The notes under the pieces were generated by a model that saw only the letters and a program-made list of their open reading frames with translations, was not told the DNA's origin and ran no database searches. From Paenibacillus humicus NBRC 102415 (GTDB lineage: Bacteria > Bacillota > Bacilli > Paenibacillales > Paenibacillaceae): a DNA stretch of 64,000 nucleotides. The stretch lies in NCBI RefSeq assembly GCF_004000905.1, contig NZ_BIMD01000001.1, forward strand, positions 310,001-374,000, in the 5' to 3' direction. Shown piece after piece: positions 16,508 through 25,615 of the stretch; positions within the stretch are counted from its first letter, which is position 1, and every line of letters begins with the position of its first letter. The position numbers and the translations under genes are program-made.

Positions 16508-17579
16508 TTCGGCTCAACCCTCTTCCAGGCGGAATGAAGCTGGCGATGAACAAGATCAGCAGCATAGCCAGACCGAACAGGACGAGACCCGGATAATAAA
16601 GGAACTCCATGAATTGCTGCATCGTGATGTCGCTGATCGGCAGCAGGATCATGACGACCAGTGCGAGCGCTATTCCCGTTGTCCACCACTGACGGAATCG
16701 GATCGATTTCGTCTCGAGAATATCCGTCAGCAGGAACAGCATCAGAGCGACCCGCACGAGAGAGCCGGCCATCAACTGCAGGATGGCCAGGAAATCGACA
16801 TGGGAAATCCTCTTGCCGACAATGAGCAGCCTCCATTGCTCGAAGGCGGGAAAGCGCAAGCTGCCGGCCACCGACGGTCCGAACGAAGCGAGGCTGCCCG
16901 TTACGGGTCCAATGACCAGTCCGCATAACAGCGTGATCAGGATGACGAGGCTGGTATAGTTGAGAGGCTTTTTGAGCTTGTGCTGAAGCAGAAGCAGCAG
17001 CAGCAGATCCGTCGTACCGCCGACGACGATCATGCTTCCCTTGAGCACAGGACCGGCTCCGTTGGCCAGGACGGGCATCAAATAACCGTAGTCCTTGGCG
17101 TAGAATGTAAACGCCGATACGAAATGCCCCAGAAGCCAGATGATCGGCAGAAGCAGGGCCGACATTTGAAACAGCGTGCTTCCTCCTTTGTAAGAGGCGC
17201 CCAGGGCAAACAGCATGAACAAGACGGTAACAATCCAGATGGGCGTAAAAGGCAGGAAAAAAATCGTCACGACCTCGATCATATCGAAGAGGGCAATATA
17301 CCCCGCGAGAAAATAGTTCAATGCCATAACCGCGATAAGCGGAACGGCGATCCAGACGCCCATCCGCGATTTCAGCCAGCCGTACAGCTTCTCCTTGCCG
17401 ATGGATTTCGATATCCGCACAAAGAACAGGCCCCATGCAAGCAGAAATACATATGCGACCAGGACGCTGATCCAGGAATCCCTTCCGGAAGTCTTCAGCA
17501 GCTGCGGCAGGATAAGAACATGATTCGATATGCCGAGCGATAACAGGAGAAGGAAAATGACCTGCGTCCGCGAGTACAT
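16497..17579 (-). CDS. spore germination permease, GerB family (B subunit)
   Basis: A 360-residue integral membrane protein with about ten hydrophobic segments, related to amino-acid/polyamine/organocation permeases. The B subunit of GerA-type receptors forms the germinant-binding pocket. ATG 17579 follows TAGGAGGCGAAAACTAC on the minus strand; an upstream in-frame ATG at 17630 has no good ribosome site. It is the first gene of the B-A-C operon. Expression would be expected in the forespore under sigma-G, but I could not pick out a confident sigma-G promoter. Confidence 0.92.
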   Translation of the reverse strand: MYSRTQVIFLLLLSLGISNHVLILPQLLKTSGRDSWISVLVAYVFLLAWGLFFVRISKSIGKEKLYGWLKSRMGVWIAVPLIAVMALNYFLAGYIALFDMIEVVTIFFLPFTPIWIVTVLFMLFALGASYKGGSTLFQMSALLLPIIWLLGHFVSAFTFYAKDYGYLMPVLANGAGPVLKGSMIVVGGTTDLLLLLLLQHKLKKPLNYTSLVILITLLCGLVIGPVTGSLASFGPSVAGSLRFPAFEQWRLLIVGKRISHVDFLAILQLMAGSLVRVALMLFLLTDILETKSIRFRQWWTTGIALALVVMILLPISDITMQQFMEFLYYPGLVLFGLAMLLILFIASFIPPGRGLSRNEG

Positions 17580-17692
17580 GTAGTTTTCGCCTCCTATGCA
17601 GCAAGTAACGCTTAGAGTATCCATTTTCATCCATGGATATTCGGCAGCAGATCCTCTCCTTGCTGGCGGCTAATGCCTTCCCGTTGCCGAGC

Positions 17693-17736
17693 CAAAAAAA
17701 AGAACCGCAGCTTCGGCCAAAGGCGGAAGCTGCGGT
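17693..17736 (-). terminator. intrinsic terminator of the Xer-type recombinase gene
   Basis: Stem ACCGCAGCTTC/GAAGCTGCGGT, with further pairing toward the loop, followed on the minus strand by eight Ts. It lies about 35 bases beyond the recombinase stop. Confidence 0.85.
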
Positions 17737-17769
17737 CTGCAGGCGATCTCGGCTGAAACATACAAGCGG

Positions 17770-18708
17770 CTATCCACGCTTCACCCATGTCGGTATTTTG
17801 CCGGCAACGGAATCCATAGCCTCTCGCAGCTGCTTGTTGTCGATATGCGTATAGATTTGAGTCGTCTCGATGCTGGCGTGCCCGAGCAGCTCCTGCAGCG
17901 TCCGGATATCCGTGCCGCTGCGGATCTGCATCGTGGCGAAGCTATGCCTCAGCTTATGGCTCGACAGCTTTTTCATCGACAGCTCCGGCAAGCTGGCCTG
18001 CAGCCGGGAGAGCGTGGAATCCGCCATGTTCTGAATCATCCGGATCGACAGGCGCCTGCCCAGCTGAGACACGAACATCGGCTGCTCCTTTCCTTGCTTC
18101 ATCTTGAGCTCGGAGGTTTCCATCATTTGGAGCAGGAGCCGCGCGAGCGATGACGGCAGCGGCAGATAACGCCATTTGCGCCCTTTGCCCAGCACGGACA
18201 GCATGCCTTCGGACGTCAGGTCGTGTCGGTTGAGCCTGTGGATCTCTCCGACCCGAAGTCCGGCATAGGACATCAGCAGCAAGATCGAAAGATTGCGCTC
18301 GCGATGCCTGCCTTCGATATGCTCGAACAGCAGCTGCAGCTGCTCCTCCTCCAGATAGACCGGGATGCGGTTTTTCTGCTGCCTGGATTTGGCTGTAAGC
18401 GCGGCCGGATTCACATTCAGCTGCTCCATCTCGTTGAGCGCCTTGTAAAAGGCTCTCAGCGAGGACAGCTTCCGGTTGCGCGCTTCATCCCCTGCCCCCG
18501 CTTCTCTCGTGCGGGACAAATAACGCATGATGTCGAGCTTGGTGGACTGCTCCAGCGGAGCGGGATGCATCATCGAGAGAAATTGGCCGACATCGGCTTT
18601 GTAGGCTCTTTCGGTCGAAGACGTCATGCCCTGGTTTTTCATCCAGATGCCGAACAGCTCGAGCTCCGTTCCATAGGTGTCCTGAAGCTCATGATTCGTT
18701 GCGTACAA
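17770..18708 (-). CDS. tyrosine recombinase, XerC/XerD-like
   Basis: About 312 residues with a SAM-like N-terminal core-binding domain and a C-terminal catalytic domain. Counting from an upstream TTG at 18717, the catalytic residues are Arg155 (AGLRVGEI), Lys178 (GKGRK), His254 and Arg257 (HKLRH), His280 (LLGHAS) and the nucleophile Tyr289 (QIYTH). All are present, so the enzyme should be active. TTG 18708 is preferred because GGGAGG sits nine bases upstream. It carries no phage or integron neighbours. It may be a XerD/RipX-type resolvase or a stand-alone recombinase. It differs clearly from the XerS-like protein 8 kb away. Confidence 0.85.
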   Translation of the reverse strand: MYATNHELQDTYGTELELFGIWMKNQGMTSSTERAYKADVGQFLSMMHPAPLEQSTKLDIMRYLSRTREAGAGDEARNRKLSSLRAFYKALNEMEQLNVNPAALTAKSRQQKNRIPVYLEEEQLQLLFEHIEGRHRERNLSILLLMSYAGLRVGEIHRLNRHDLTSEGMLSVLGKGRKWRYLPLPSSLARLLLQMMETSELKMKQGKEQPMFVSQLGRRLSIRMIQNMADSTLSRLQASLPELSMKKLSSHKLRHSFATMQIRSGTDIRTLQELLGHASIETTQIYTHIDNKQLREAMDSVAGKIPTWVKRG

Positions 18709-18794
18709 GTCCTCCAACCTCCCGCTTTGAATTCATTTATCGCTTTAAAATCGAAGTTGCGTAAAATATGTATTTCACGCCATTTTTGAGGCAA

Positions 18795-18828
18795 GAAAAA
18801 TCGGCAATCCTAAGGCTAGGAATGCCGG
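18795..18828 (-). terminator. intrinsic terminator of the ArsR-family repressor gene
   Basis: Near-perfect hairpin CGGCATTCCTA/TAGGATTGCCG followed on the minus strand by five Ts. The repressor's TAG stop codon lies inside the hairpin's left arm. Confidence 0.82.
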
Positions 18829-19235
18829 ATATGCTGCAGCGTCTGCGTGAAGATTTGCTCCACATGGTCGTCGTCCAAGGAGTAAAACACGGTTTTGCCT
18901 GCCTTGCGGCGTTTGACGATGCGCATATTGCGCAAATATCGAAGCTGATGGGATACAGCCGACTGGTTCATGTCCAGCAGCACGGTCAAGTCATGCACGC
19001 ATAATTCGGCATGAAGCAGAGCTCCGACCAGCCGCACTCGAGTAGGATCCGAAAAGGCCTTCATCCAATCGGCCAGCTGGCCGGCGGAATTCTCGTCAAG
19101 CATCGATGCCCGCACCGCATCCAGATTGGCTGTCGATCCTTCCCCGGAGTCCTCGTCCATCGATTCGGCCGTCTCCAACCGCCCGTCACCGGAAGCAGGC
19201 CGCTCAGCCGAAGAATAGAATGTTTCATCGGTCAT
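18816..19235 (-). CDS. ArsR/SmtB-family metal-sensing repressor, CzrA-like
   Basis: A 139-residue winged-helix repressor. The first 50 residues are an acidic, low-complexity extension; the core follows, with FSDPTRVRL, ELCVHDL and the recognition helix QSAVSHQLRYLR. The C-terminal alpha-5 helix has Asp122, His124, His135 and His138, the same spacing as the D-x-H...H-x-x-H zinc/cobalt site of CzrA. The CadC-type Cys pair in the N-terminal region is absent. It should bind DNA without zinc and release it when zinc binds. It is divergent from a P1B ATPase, its probable target, with a palindromic operator between them. Confidence 0.92.
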   Translation of the reverse strand: MTDETFYSSAERPASGDGRLETAESMDEDSGEGSTANLDAVRASMLDENSAGQLADWMKAFSDPTRVRLVGALLHAELCVHDLTVLLDMNQSAVSHQLRYLRNMRIVKRRKAGKTVFYSLDDDHVEQIFTQTLQHIRHS

Positions 19236-19342
19236 TCTTCATCACTCCGGTTTCTCTAAGGTGGTTTCATTATATCAAACGGGGAGTTAAAGCGGAACTT
19301 TTACGGATAATAAAAAAAGAGACGCTCTATGGGCTGGTTGCA

Positions 19343-19389
19343 TTGACACTCCAACGGTTTAATCATATTATATGAGCAAGTGATCATAT
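19343..19389 (+). promoter_or_regulatory. sigma-A promoter and ArsR/CzrA-type operator of the metal-efflux ATPase
   Basis: A -35 TTGACA (19343-19348) and -10 TATTAT (19366-19371) with a 17-base spacer precede the ATPase gene. The palindrome ATATGA-N8-TCATAT (19370-19389), which also pairs internally as CA/TG, overlaps the end of the -10 and the predicted start site. This matches the 12-2-12 type operators bound by CadC/CzrA/SmtB repressors. A bound repressor would block RNA polymerase directly. Confidence 0.88.
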
Positions 19390-19427
19390 GTTATATTAAT
19401 TCTCTTTTTGGAAAGTAGGTACCGACG

Positions 19428-21758
19428 ATGACGGAATACCGGGTAAAAGGTCTCAGCTGCGGCAATTGCACGCTCGAGCTCGAACGTGAAATTCGCAAGC
19501 TTCCTTACGGCGATACGGCTACTCTTCATTATTCCTCGGCTCGGCTTGTCATCGACGAGCGGGTGCCGCTCGATAAGCTGCGAAAAATATTGAAATCGGA
19601 CGGAGCGGCTTTGATCGGTTCAGCCGCGGCGGCTTCAAGCCCTCATGCTGGAGTTTCCTCTTCTTGCGTATTGCCGGAATCAGGCCAAGGCCATTCGTCG
19701 GAGCATGAACACGGCAGCAGCGAAGATAGCCATAACCATAACCATAGCCAATCGAAATGGAACAGCACTGCTGGCGTAGCGGCGGCTGCTTCAGGCGAAG
19801 CCCCAGACACCGGCAATGCTCAAACAGGTTCTCACACCGGCAGCGATGGCCACGGACACGATCACAATGACGGCCATCATGACCACGATCATGGAGATGG
19901 AAGCCGCTTCACCCTGTATCTCATAGGCGTCTCCTTCCTGCTGTTCGCTCTGGCGGCATGGTCGGGCTCCCTCCTCTCCGACACGATGCAAATCGTCTTT
20001 TATGTCGCGGCGATAATTTTGAGCGGCTGGTCGACGTTCTGGAGAGGACTCCGCAATTTGCTGCGCTTTCGCTTCAACATCGATACGCTCATGACCGTCG
20101 CGCTGGTCGGCGCGGCAGCGATTCAGGAATGGAAGGAAGCTACGCTCGTCGCCATCCTGTTCGGCATCAACGAGCTGCTTGAAGGCCTCGGCATGAGCCG
20201 TGCCCGCCGTTCCATGGACCGGCTGCTGCAGGCTGCGCCGAAGGAAGCCGTGCTGCTGGCCGACGGCGGCCAGCAATCCGTCCCGGTAAGCCGGCTTCGC
20301 GAAGGCGATCTCGTGCTAGTGAAAGCAGGCTCGCAGATCCCATCGGACGGCACGATCGTAAGCGGTCAGAGCTCTGTCAACGAAGCGGCGATTACAGGCG
20401 AGTCGCTCCCTGTCGACAAGAAGATCGACGATCAGGTTTTCGGCGGCAGCCTCAACAATGAAGGCATGCTGACAGTCCGGATCGACCGGGCTTACCAGCA
20501 GTCCTCGCTGGCCAAAATCCTGCAGCTCGTGCAGGAAGCCCAGGAATCGAAAACGCCGACAGAGCTGTTCATCAACCGCTTCTCCCGATACTACACGCCC
20601 TTTATTATGCTTGTTTCCCTGCTCGTCATCCTCATCCCTCCGCTGCTGCTCGGCGGTTCATGGAACCACTGGCTTTATGAAGGGCTGGCCGTCCTTATCG
20701 TAGGATGTCCATGCGCTTTGATCCTCTCCTCGCCCGTTGCCATCCTGGCCGGAATCACCCGATTGGCGCGCGAAGGAATTCTGGTCAAAGGCGGAGCCTT
20801 TTTGGAGCAGCTCGGCAAGATCGACTTGATCGCCTTCGATAAAACCGGAACGTTGACCAAAGGCCGGCCGCATGTCGCGGCCGCGGAAAGTTGGGATGAC
20901 CGGTTCCTGCCGATCGCGGCCGCGATCGAGAGCGGTTCGTCCCATCCGCTTGCGGGAGCGGTTCTGGATTATGCCGAGCAGCACTCCGTGCATGTCGAGC
21001 CGCTGGAATCCGAGACGGCCGCAGGACGCGGGCTGAAGGCGTCGAAGGACGGAGCCACCTATACCCTCGGCAGCCAGCAGCTCATCGAGAGCCTCGGCCT
21101 TGCCGACTATGACAACATCAGAGCATCGGTCGATTCGTTCTTGAAGCAAGGTTATACGCTTGTGCTCGTTGCCGACGATACCCGCGTGCTGGGCATGTTC
21201 GGCATATCTGACGAGCTGCGGCCGGAAAGCCCGGCGGTGCTGCAGGGGCTTCGCCGAGCCGGCATCCGGCGCACGGTCATGCTGACCGGCGACAACGCTC
21301 AATCCGCAGACCGCATGGCAAAAGCAGCCGGCTTGACCGATGTGTATGCCGGCCTGCTGCCGGAAGATAAAGTCAAGCGCATCCAAGAGCTCAAGTCGTC
21401 CGGCAAGGTGGCCATGATCGGCGACGGCATCAACGACGCTCCTGCGTTGGCGGCGGCCGATCTCGGCATTGCCATGGGAAAAGGCACGGACAGCGCCATT
21501 GAAACGGCTGATCTGGTACTCATGCAGGACAATCTGACGAAGCTTCCTTCTGCTGTCCGGACCGCAAAAACAACGAACCGGATTATCCGCTTCAATCTTG
21601 GCGTAGCTCTCGGCCTCAAGCTCATCGCCCTCTTGCTCACCATTCCGGGCTGGCTGACGCTTTGGATCGCGATCCTGTCGGATATGGGCGCCACGATCTT
21701 CGTGTCCCTGGTCAGTCTGACTCTGCTCCTTCCTGTACGAAAAAAAGATAAAGCCTAA
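19428..21758 (+). CDS. Zn/Cd/Pb-translocating P1B-type ATPase
   Basis: A 776-residue heavy-metal efflux pump. It has an N-terminal HMA domain with the metal site SCGNC (Cys11, Cys14), a long His-rich linker (about 78-158 with repeated HNH and HDH clusters), eight predicted membrane helices, the translocation motif CPC (427-429), the phosphorylation motif DKTGTLT (Asp471) and the hinge GDGINDAP (about 665). The CPC motif and His-rich linker fit the ZntA/CadA (P1B-2) group. It exports zinc, cadmium or lead from the cytoplasm. Control by the divergent CzrA-like repressor is supported by the operator overlapping its promoter. Confidence 0.93.
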   Translation: MTEYRVKGLSCGNCTLELEREIRKLPYGDTATLHYSSARLVIDERVPLDKLRKILKSDGAALIGSAAAASSPHAGVSSSCVLPESGQGHSSEHEHGSSEDSHNHNHSQSKWNSTAGVAAAASGEAPDTGNAQTGSHTGSDGHGHDHNDGHHDHDHGDGSRFTLYLIGVSFLLFALAAWSGSLLSDTMQIVFYVAAIILSGWSTFWRGLRNLLRFRFNIDTLMTVALVGAAAIQEWKEATLVAILFGINELLEGLGMSRARRSMDRLLQAAPKEAVLLADGGQQSVPVSRLREGDLVLVKAGSQIPSDGTIVSGQSSVNEAAITGESLPVDKKIDDQVFGGSLNNEGMLTVRIDRAYQQSSLAKILQLVQEAQESKTPTELFINRFSRYYTPFIMLVSLLVILIPPLLLGGSWNHWLYEGLAVLIVGCPCALILSSPVAILAGITRLAREGILVKGGAFLEQLGKIDLIAFDKTGTLTKGRPHVAAAESWDDRFLPIAAAIESGSSHPLAGAVLDYAEQHSVHVEPLESETAAGRGLKASKDGATYTLGSQQLIESLGLADYDNIRASVDSFLKQGYTLVLVADDTRVLGMFGISDELRPESPAVLQGLRRAGIRRTVMLTGDNAQSADRMAKAAGLTDVYAGLLPEDKVKRIQELKSSGKVAMIGDGINDAPALAAADLGIAMGKGTDSAIETADLVLMQDNLTKLPSAVRTAKTTNRIIRFNLGVALGLKLIALLLTIPGWLTLWIAILSDMGATIFVSLVSLTLLLPVRKKDKA

Positions 21759-21772
21759 TCATAGACCTCATT

Positions 21773-21804
21773 TAAGGCGCCTTTCCTCCAGGAAAGGCGC
21801 CTTT
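21773..21804 (+). terminator. intrinsic terminator of the metal ATPase gene
   Basis: A perfect 13-bp stem (AAGGCGCCTTTCC with its complement) around loop TCCA, ending in a short T-rich tract, 15 bases past the stop codon. Confidence 0.82.
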
Positions 21805-22037
21805 ATCATTCCGATATGATGCAAGGCACGAGAAGAGCGGCTTCGATGCGATCCGTATTTTAATTCCGGAGCCCCCAGATACTTCCCGCAACGGTTTGTC
21901 CATGAGCCTTTATCGATCTTCATTTCAGCATCTTTCGACTTCTCTACCAAACGGAATCTTCCAAACATTGCCTTTCAACAGTCAAATAAGGTACGCTGGA
22001 TACGGTCTGAAGCGAAAACGCAGGGGAGGCAAGGCTT

Positions 22038-22922
22038 GTGGAGCAGGAACCGATCATCACTCTTTCCAATATCTCCAAATCTTATCATAAGCGAAAAATA
22101 TTATCTTCCGTCCATTTATCCATTCATCCCGGACATGTCTATATGCTGCAGGGAAGCAATGGCTCCGGCAAAAGCACGCTCATCAAAATTGCCGCGAACC
22201 TGGTCGCCCCTACTTCCGGAATCCGCAAGGTAGCCGCGCATAAAACCATTCGGATCGGCTACGCGCCCGATCATCTTCCCAAGCTGAAATTGTCATCGTC
22301 CGAATACCTCCGATATATGGGACGGATTGCCGGCATCGACAAGCATGTCTTAGCGGACAAAATCCTCGAGCTCCATCGGCTTTTTCAGCTGGATCCCGGT
22401 TCCTCCGCCTATTTGCTCCACTATTCCAAAGGGATGCTCCAAAAAGTAAACCTCATGCAGGCTTCGCTGCAAAAGCCGGATCTGCTTTTGCTGGATGAAC
22501 CGCTGTCCGGCCTGGATGCGGAATCGCAGGCTCATCTGCTGGAAGCGCTGCAGAAGATTCATATGGAAGGCACAGCGGTTGTGGCAGCCGTGCATGATTC
22601 CTTGCTGATCGAGGCTCTTGGCGGCACCATGCTGCAACTGAAGGAAGGCGTCCTTTCGGTGGAATCGAACGTTCCATCCCAGGCGGCGGCAGCGCCCTCC
22701 CACAGCCAGGTCGAAATCAAAGGCAGAGCCGAGCCGGACATGCTGGCACAAATTCTGATGAGATATCCGCAAGCCAGACGTCAGCTGGCCGAGTCCAACG
22801 ATTTGCTCGGGTCCGATGATTTCATTGTTCATCTCCCCTATGGACAGTCGCAGCAGCTCCTCCTTGCGCTGCTGCAAGCCGGGGCGGTCGTCGACGTCGT
22901 GATACCGATAAAGGAGGGCTGA
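22038..22922 (+). CDS. ABC transporter ATP-binding protein
   Basis: A 294-residue ABC ATPase: Walker A GSNGSGKST (39-47), signature HYSKGMLQ, Walker B LLLLDEP and switch His in AAVHD. The C-terminal 80 residues beyond the ATPase core resemble the accessory domain found in bacitracin- and lantibiotic-type exporters, but I cannot assign a substrate. GTG 22038 follows AGGGGAGG eight bases upstream. The permease gene starts 2 bases after its stop, so the two form a transporter. No regulator is adjacent. About 230 bases upstream are empty apart from the previous terminator. Confidence 0.88.
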   Translation: MEQEPIITLSNISKSYHKRKILSSVHLSIHPGHVYMLQGSNGSGKSTLIKIAANLVAPTSGIRKVAAHKTIRIGYAPDHLPKLKLSSSEYLRYMGRIAGIDKHVLADKILELHRLFQLDPGSSAYLLHYSKGMLQKVNLMQASLQKPDLLLLDEPLSGLDAESQAHLLEALQKIHMEGTAVVAAVHDSLLIEALGGTMLQLKEGVLSVESNVPSQAAAAPSHSQVEIKGRAEPDMLAQILMRYPQARRQLAESNDLLGSDDFIVHLPYGQSQQLLLALLQAGAVVDVVIPIKEG

Positions 22923-22924
22923 AA

Positions 22925-23644
22925 ATGCGCCACCTGCTGGCCTACCATTGCCGCTGCCATCTTCGTTCTTACCGCTATGCGGCGCCGCTCTCGCTGTTCT
23001 TGCTGGCCCTTTTGTTCATCTACGCCCAGGTTCCGAATCCGGTCATGGGCAGCTATGCGTTTTCCTCTTCCTTCTTGTTCTTGATTATGATATGGGTCTG
23101 CATCGGAGTCATGGAAGGGGAAGAAGCCAATCAGGACATGATCCTCTCGCTGCAGGCGGGTTCGTTCCTGCGGCTGTTCGCTTCCAAGCTGCTCTACGCG
23201 TGGTGCTTTTCGCTTCCCTTGGCAGCATTCGCCGTTCTGTACCCTGCCCTGTTCCACAAGTTCGCCAGAGCTCCCGAGGTGTCCGAATTAGCCTTTTCAT
23301 TCGGCAGCCACATCATGATGTCGGTGCTTGGCGTCGGAATTGCATCGTTGTTCAACAGCCGGTTGATATCTTCCCGCTCGATCTCCTATCTGCTGCTGCT
23401 GGCCGTCATTGCCCTTTCCTTCTCGGGACAAGGCATTCTGGACCAGCTTCCGGCGCCGGCAAACGGATTGGCCTGGCTTGCTCCTCCGGCCTGGCATATG
23501 GTACGCACATTGACGCAGTATGACGGCGCAGCCACCTCCGTTCGATTGGCCGCGATTGTCTATCCCTTGCTATACGGCGTTGCCGCGGCTGCATGGGCAT
23601 GCAAGCTCATGAACAACCGGAAGCTCGACCTTCCATTGAAGTAA
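22925..23644 (+). CDS. ABC-2 type permease subunit
   Basis: A 239-residue membrane protein with six hydrophobic segments and a short basic cytoplasmic N-terminus. It is the partner of the ATPase encoded immediately upstream. There is an acidic loop with MEGEEANQD after the second segment. No sequence motif tells what is transported; candidates are a small peptide or lipid. A hairpin follows that can end transcription from both sides. Confidence 0.8.
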   Translation: MRHLLAYHCRCHLRSYRYAAPLSLFLLALLFIYAQVPNPVMGSYAFSSSFLFLIMIWVCIGVMEGEEANQDMILSLQAGSFLRLFASKLLYAWCFSLPLAAFAVLYPALFHKFARAPEVSELAFSFGSHIMMSVLGVGIASLFNSRLISSRSISYLLLLAVIALSFSGQGILDQLPAPANGLAWLAPPAWHMVRTLTQYDGAATSVRLAAIVYPLLYGVAAAAWACKLMNNRKLDLPLK

Positions 23645-23654
23645 TGTTGGAAAC

Positions 23655-23682
23655 AAAAAAGCCCCGCTGTCAGCGGGGCTTT
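23655..23682. terminator. bidirectional intrinsic terminator
   Basis: Stem AAGCCCCGCTG/CAGCGGGGCTT. The minus strand has six Ts after it, serving the secreted-protein gene. The plus strand has a weaker T run serving the permease gene. Confidence 0.85.
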
Positions 23683-23689
23683 GCATTCA

Positions 23690-24196
23690 TTAAGGAACGA
23701 ATTGTTGAACGATCTTCGTTACGATTCCGTCCTTGACGGTGATGTGATACGGGAAATAGCTCAAATCAAGCACATCGGTCTGTGGATAAAGCTGGGCGAA
23801 TTTCTCGAGCGAGATCGGCTCGTTCCACTCGGTATCAGCAGCGTCGTTTCCTTTGTCATAGATCTGCATAAGCACTTCGGCATTGGGAGCAACCTCGTAG
23901 GTTTGGACGGAAGGATCGTCGTTGACGATGTAATAGCCGTCCGGAGCTCCGTCCAAGCCGGAATCCGGCTCATGCTTGAGGAACTGCTCATCCGCCTGAG
24001 CGCCTTCGTACCAGTCGATCTTGTCGGCGGTTATGTACCATTTGCCGTCTTTATGAGTCAATCCATTAATATAGTCCGTTTGGGTGTCTGCGGTCTTCTT
24101 CACGGGCTGATAATCGCCGCCGACCGCGTTGGCCGTGGAGATGAAGTAGAATACGATTGCCGCTGCAGCCATCATGCTGAACATCGTTTTTTTCAT
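23690..24196 (-). CDS. secreted protein of unknown function
   Basis: A 168-residue protein with a signal peptide (MKKTMFSMMAAAAIVFYFIS) and a probable cleavage site after TANA. The mature part is acidic, with DGKWYITADKIDWYEG and ending LDLSYFPYHITVKDGIVTKI. I do not recognise a family. It is a single gene between convergent and divergent neighbours. The signal peptide, coding character and terminator support a real gene. Confidence 0.75.
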   Translation of the reverse strand: MKKTMFSMMAAAAIVFYFISTANAVGGDYQPVKKTADTQTDYINGLTHKDGKWYITADKIDWYEGAQADEQFLKHEPDSGLDGAPDGYYIVNDDPSVQTYEVAPNAEVLMQIYDKGNDAADTEWNEPISLEKFAQLYPQTDVLDLSYFPYHITVKDGIVTKIVQQFVP

Positions 24197-24322
24197 TGGG
24201 GTTCGACTCCCTTTCTCTTCGCAGGCCGATTCATTGGCATATTACCCGTTCTCGATCGCCCTGAATCATTTGCCCTCGTTCCCTATTATAAACGGCTCAT
24301 CTCCCCAAGAAGTTGCAACAAA

Positions 24323-24340
24323 GTTACAAAAGGCTGTAAC
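24323..24340. promoter_or_regulatory. inverted repeat in the divergent region before the metallophosphoesterase gene
   Basis: A perfect GTTACA-N6-TGTAAC repeat lies about 75 bases upstream of the metallophosphoesterase start and 127 bases upstream of the divergent secreted-protein gene. It could be an operator for either. No regulator family is assigned. Confidence 0.35.
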
Positions 24341-24414
24341 CTGTATTTAAAGACTATGTTCTTGTCCAAACGGATTCCAGCGCGGACAATAAAAAGGAGC
24401 TGCCAGACGACAAC

Positions 24415-25548
24415 ATGAAGGTTAAAAGAAGCGCAGGAGCCGCGGTATTTATCCTCATCTACGCGGCCATTACCTATTATATTGGATGGTCCGCATCCGC
24501 ATTCATGCAATCCTACCATCTCCAGACGGGCTGGATATGGCTGCCCGTCATTTTCTTCGCCCTTTCCTACTTTGCGGCCATGGGGTTGATCCGCGTCTGG
24601 GACTCGGCGCTCATTCGCGGAGTCAAAGTCGTCTCTTCCTTCTATGTCGCGATTCTCGAATACTTGATTCTTCTCCTTCCCGCTGCCGGACTTATCGGCC
24701 TCGCATGGAACGCCGCAGGCGGCGATACGGATGCTTACGTCCAAGCAGCCGGATGGACGGTGCTGGCGCTGCTCGCGATCCTGCTTTTCTGGGGCTCCCG
24801 GAACGCATGGAGCCCTGTCGTCAGAGAACATACGCTTGAGATCGCCAAATCCGTGCCGGGACGAACCGGCATCCGCATCATGGTCGCATCGGATATCCAT
24901 CTGGGCAACATCGTCGGCAACAGGCATCTGCGCAAGCTCGTGCGCAAGGCCGAACAGCTGAAGCCGGATCTGATCCTGCTCCCCGGCGATGTCATCGACG
25001 ACAGCGTCAAGCCGTTTTTGCGCAACAAGATGGCCGATACGATCTCCGGGCTCAAAGCTCCGCTCGGCACTTACGCCGTGCTCGGCAACCACGAGTATTA
25101 CGGCGGCCATATCGATGAGTATGCGGCAGCCATGGCTCAAGCCGGCATTCCGGTCCTGCAGGACGAGCTGGTCGAGACCGGCGGCGTCTTCATCGCCGGA
25201 CGCAAGGACAAAACAGCCGAAAGTCCGGCCTTCGGCGGCCGTCTTTCCGTCCAGGAGCTTGTGCGCGGCGCCGATCCATCGGCTCCCTTGATCGTCTTGG
25301 ACCACCAGCCCTACGCCTTCGACAAGGCAGCGGCGGCCGGAGCCGATCTCCTGCTGTGCGGGCATACCCATAGGGGCCAGTTCGCTCCCAATCATCTCGT
25401 CACTCGCCGCCTTTTCGAGCTGGATTGGGGATATATGATCAAGTCCCGCATGCATGTGCTCGTTTCTTCCGGATTTGGCACCTGGGGACCGCCGATCCGG
25501 CTGTTCAGCCGCAGCGAGATTCTGCATATTACCATTCATTTTGTTTAA
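24415..25548 (+). CDS. membrane-anchored metallophosphoesterase, YkuE-like
   Basis: A 377-residue protein: about four N-terminal membrane helices (residues 1-130), then a calcineurin-type phosphoesterase domain. Metal-binding motifs appear in order: SDIHLG (about 157), LPGDVIDD (about 192), GNHEYYGG (about 224), DHQPY (about 300) and GHTHRGQ (about 320). Proteins of this type hydrolyse phosphomonoesters or phosphodiesters at the membrane; some act on lipid headgroups (UDP-diacylglucosamine type). The substrate here is unknown. AAAGGAG lies upstream with a rather long 15-base spacer. Confidence 0.88.
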   Translation: MKVKRSAGAAVFILIYAAITYYIGWSASAFMQSYHLQTGWIWLPVIFFALSYFAAMGLIRVWDSALIRGVKVVSSFYVAILEYLILLLPAAGLIGLAWNAAGGDTDAYVQAAGWTVLALLAILLFWGSRNAWSPVVREHTLEIAKSVPGRTGIRIMVASDIHLGNIVGNRHLRKLVRKAEQLKPDLILLPGDVIDDSVKPFLRNKMADTISGLKAPLGTYAVLGNHEYYGGHIDEYAAAMAQAGIPVLQDELVETGGVFIAGRKDKTAESPAFGGRLSVQELVRGADPSAPLIVLDHQPYAFDKAAAAGADLLLCGHTHRGQFAPNHLVTRRLFELDWGYMIKSRMHVLVSSGFGTWGPPIRLFSRSEILHITIHFV

Positions 25549-25576
25549 GCATGGACTTGAACACGATTTTCAGGTA

Positions 25577-25602
25577 CAGGCCTTTTTCCGGCCTGTTTTT
25601 TT
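25577..25602 (+). terminator. intrinsic terminator of the metallophosphoesterase gene
   Basis: Stem CAGGCC/GGCCTG with a 7-base loop followed by seven Ts, about 30 bases after the stop codon. Confidence 0.85.
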
Positions 25603-25615
25603 ATTTTCTGCAATA

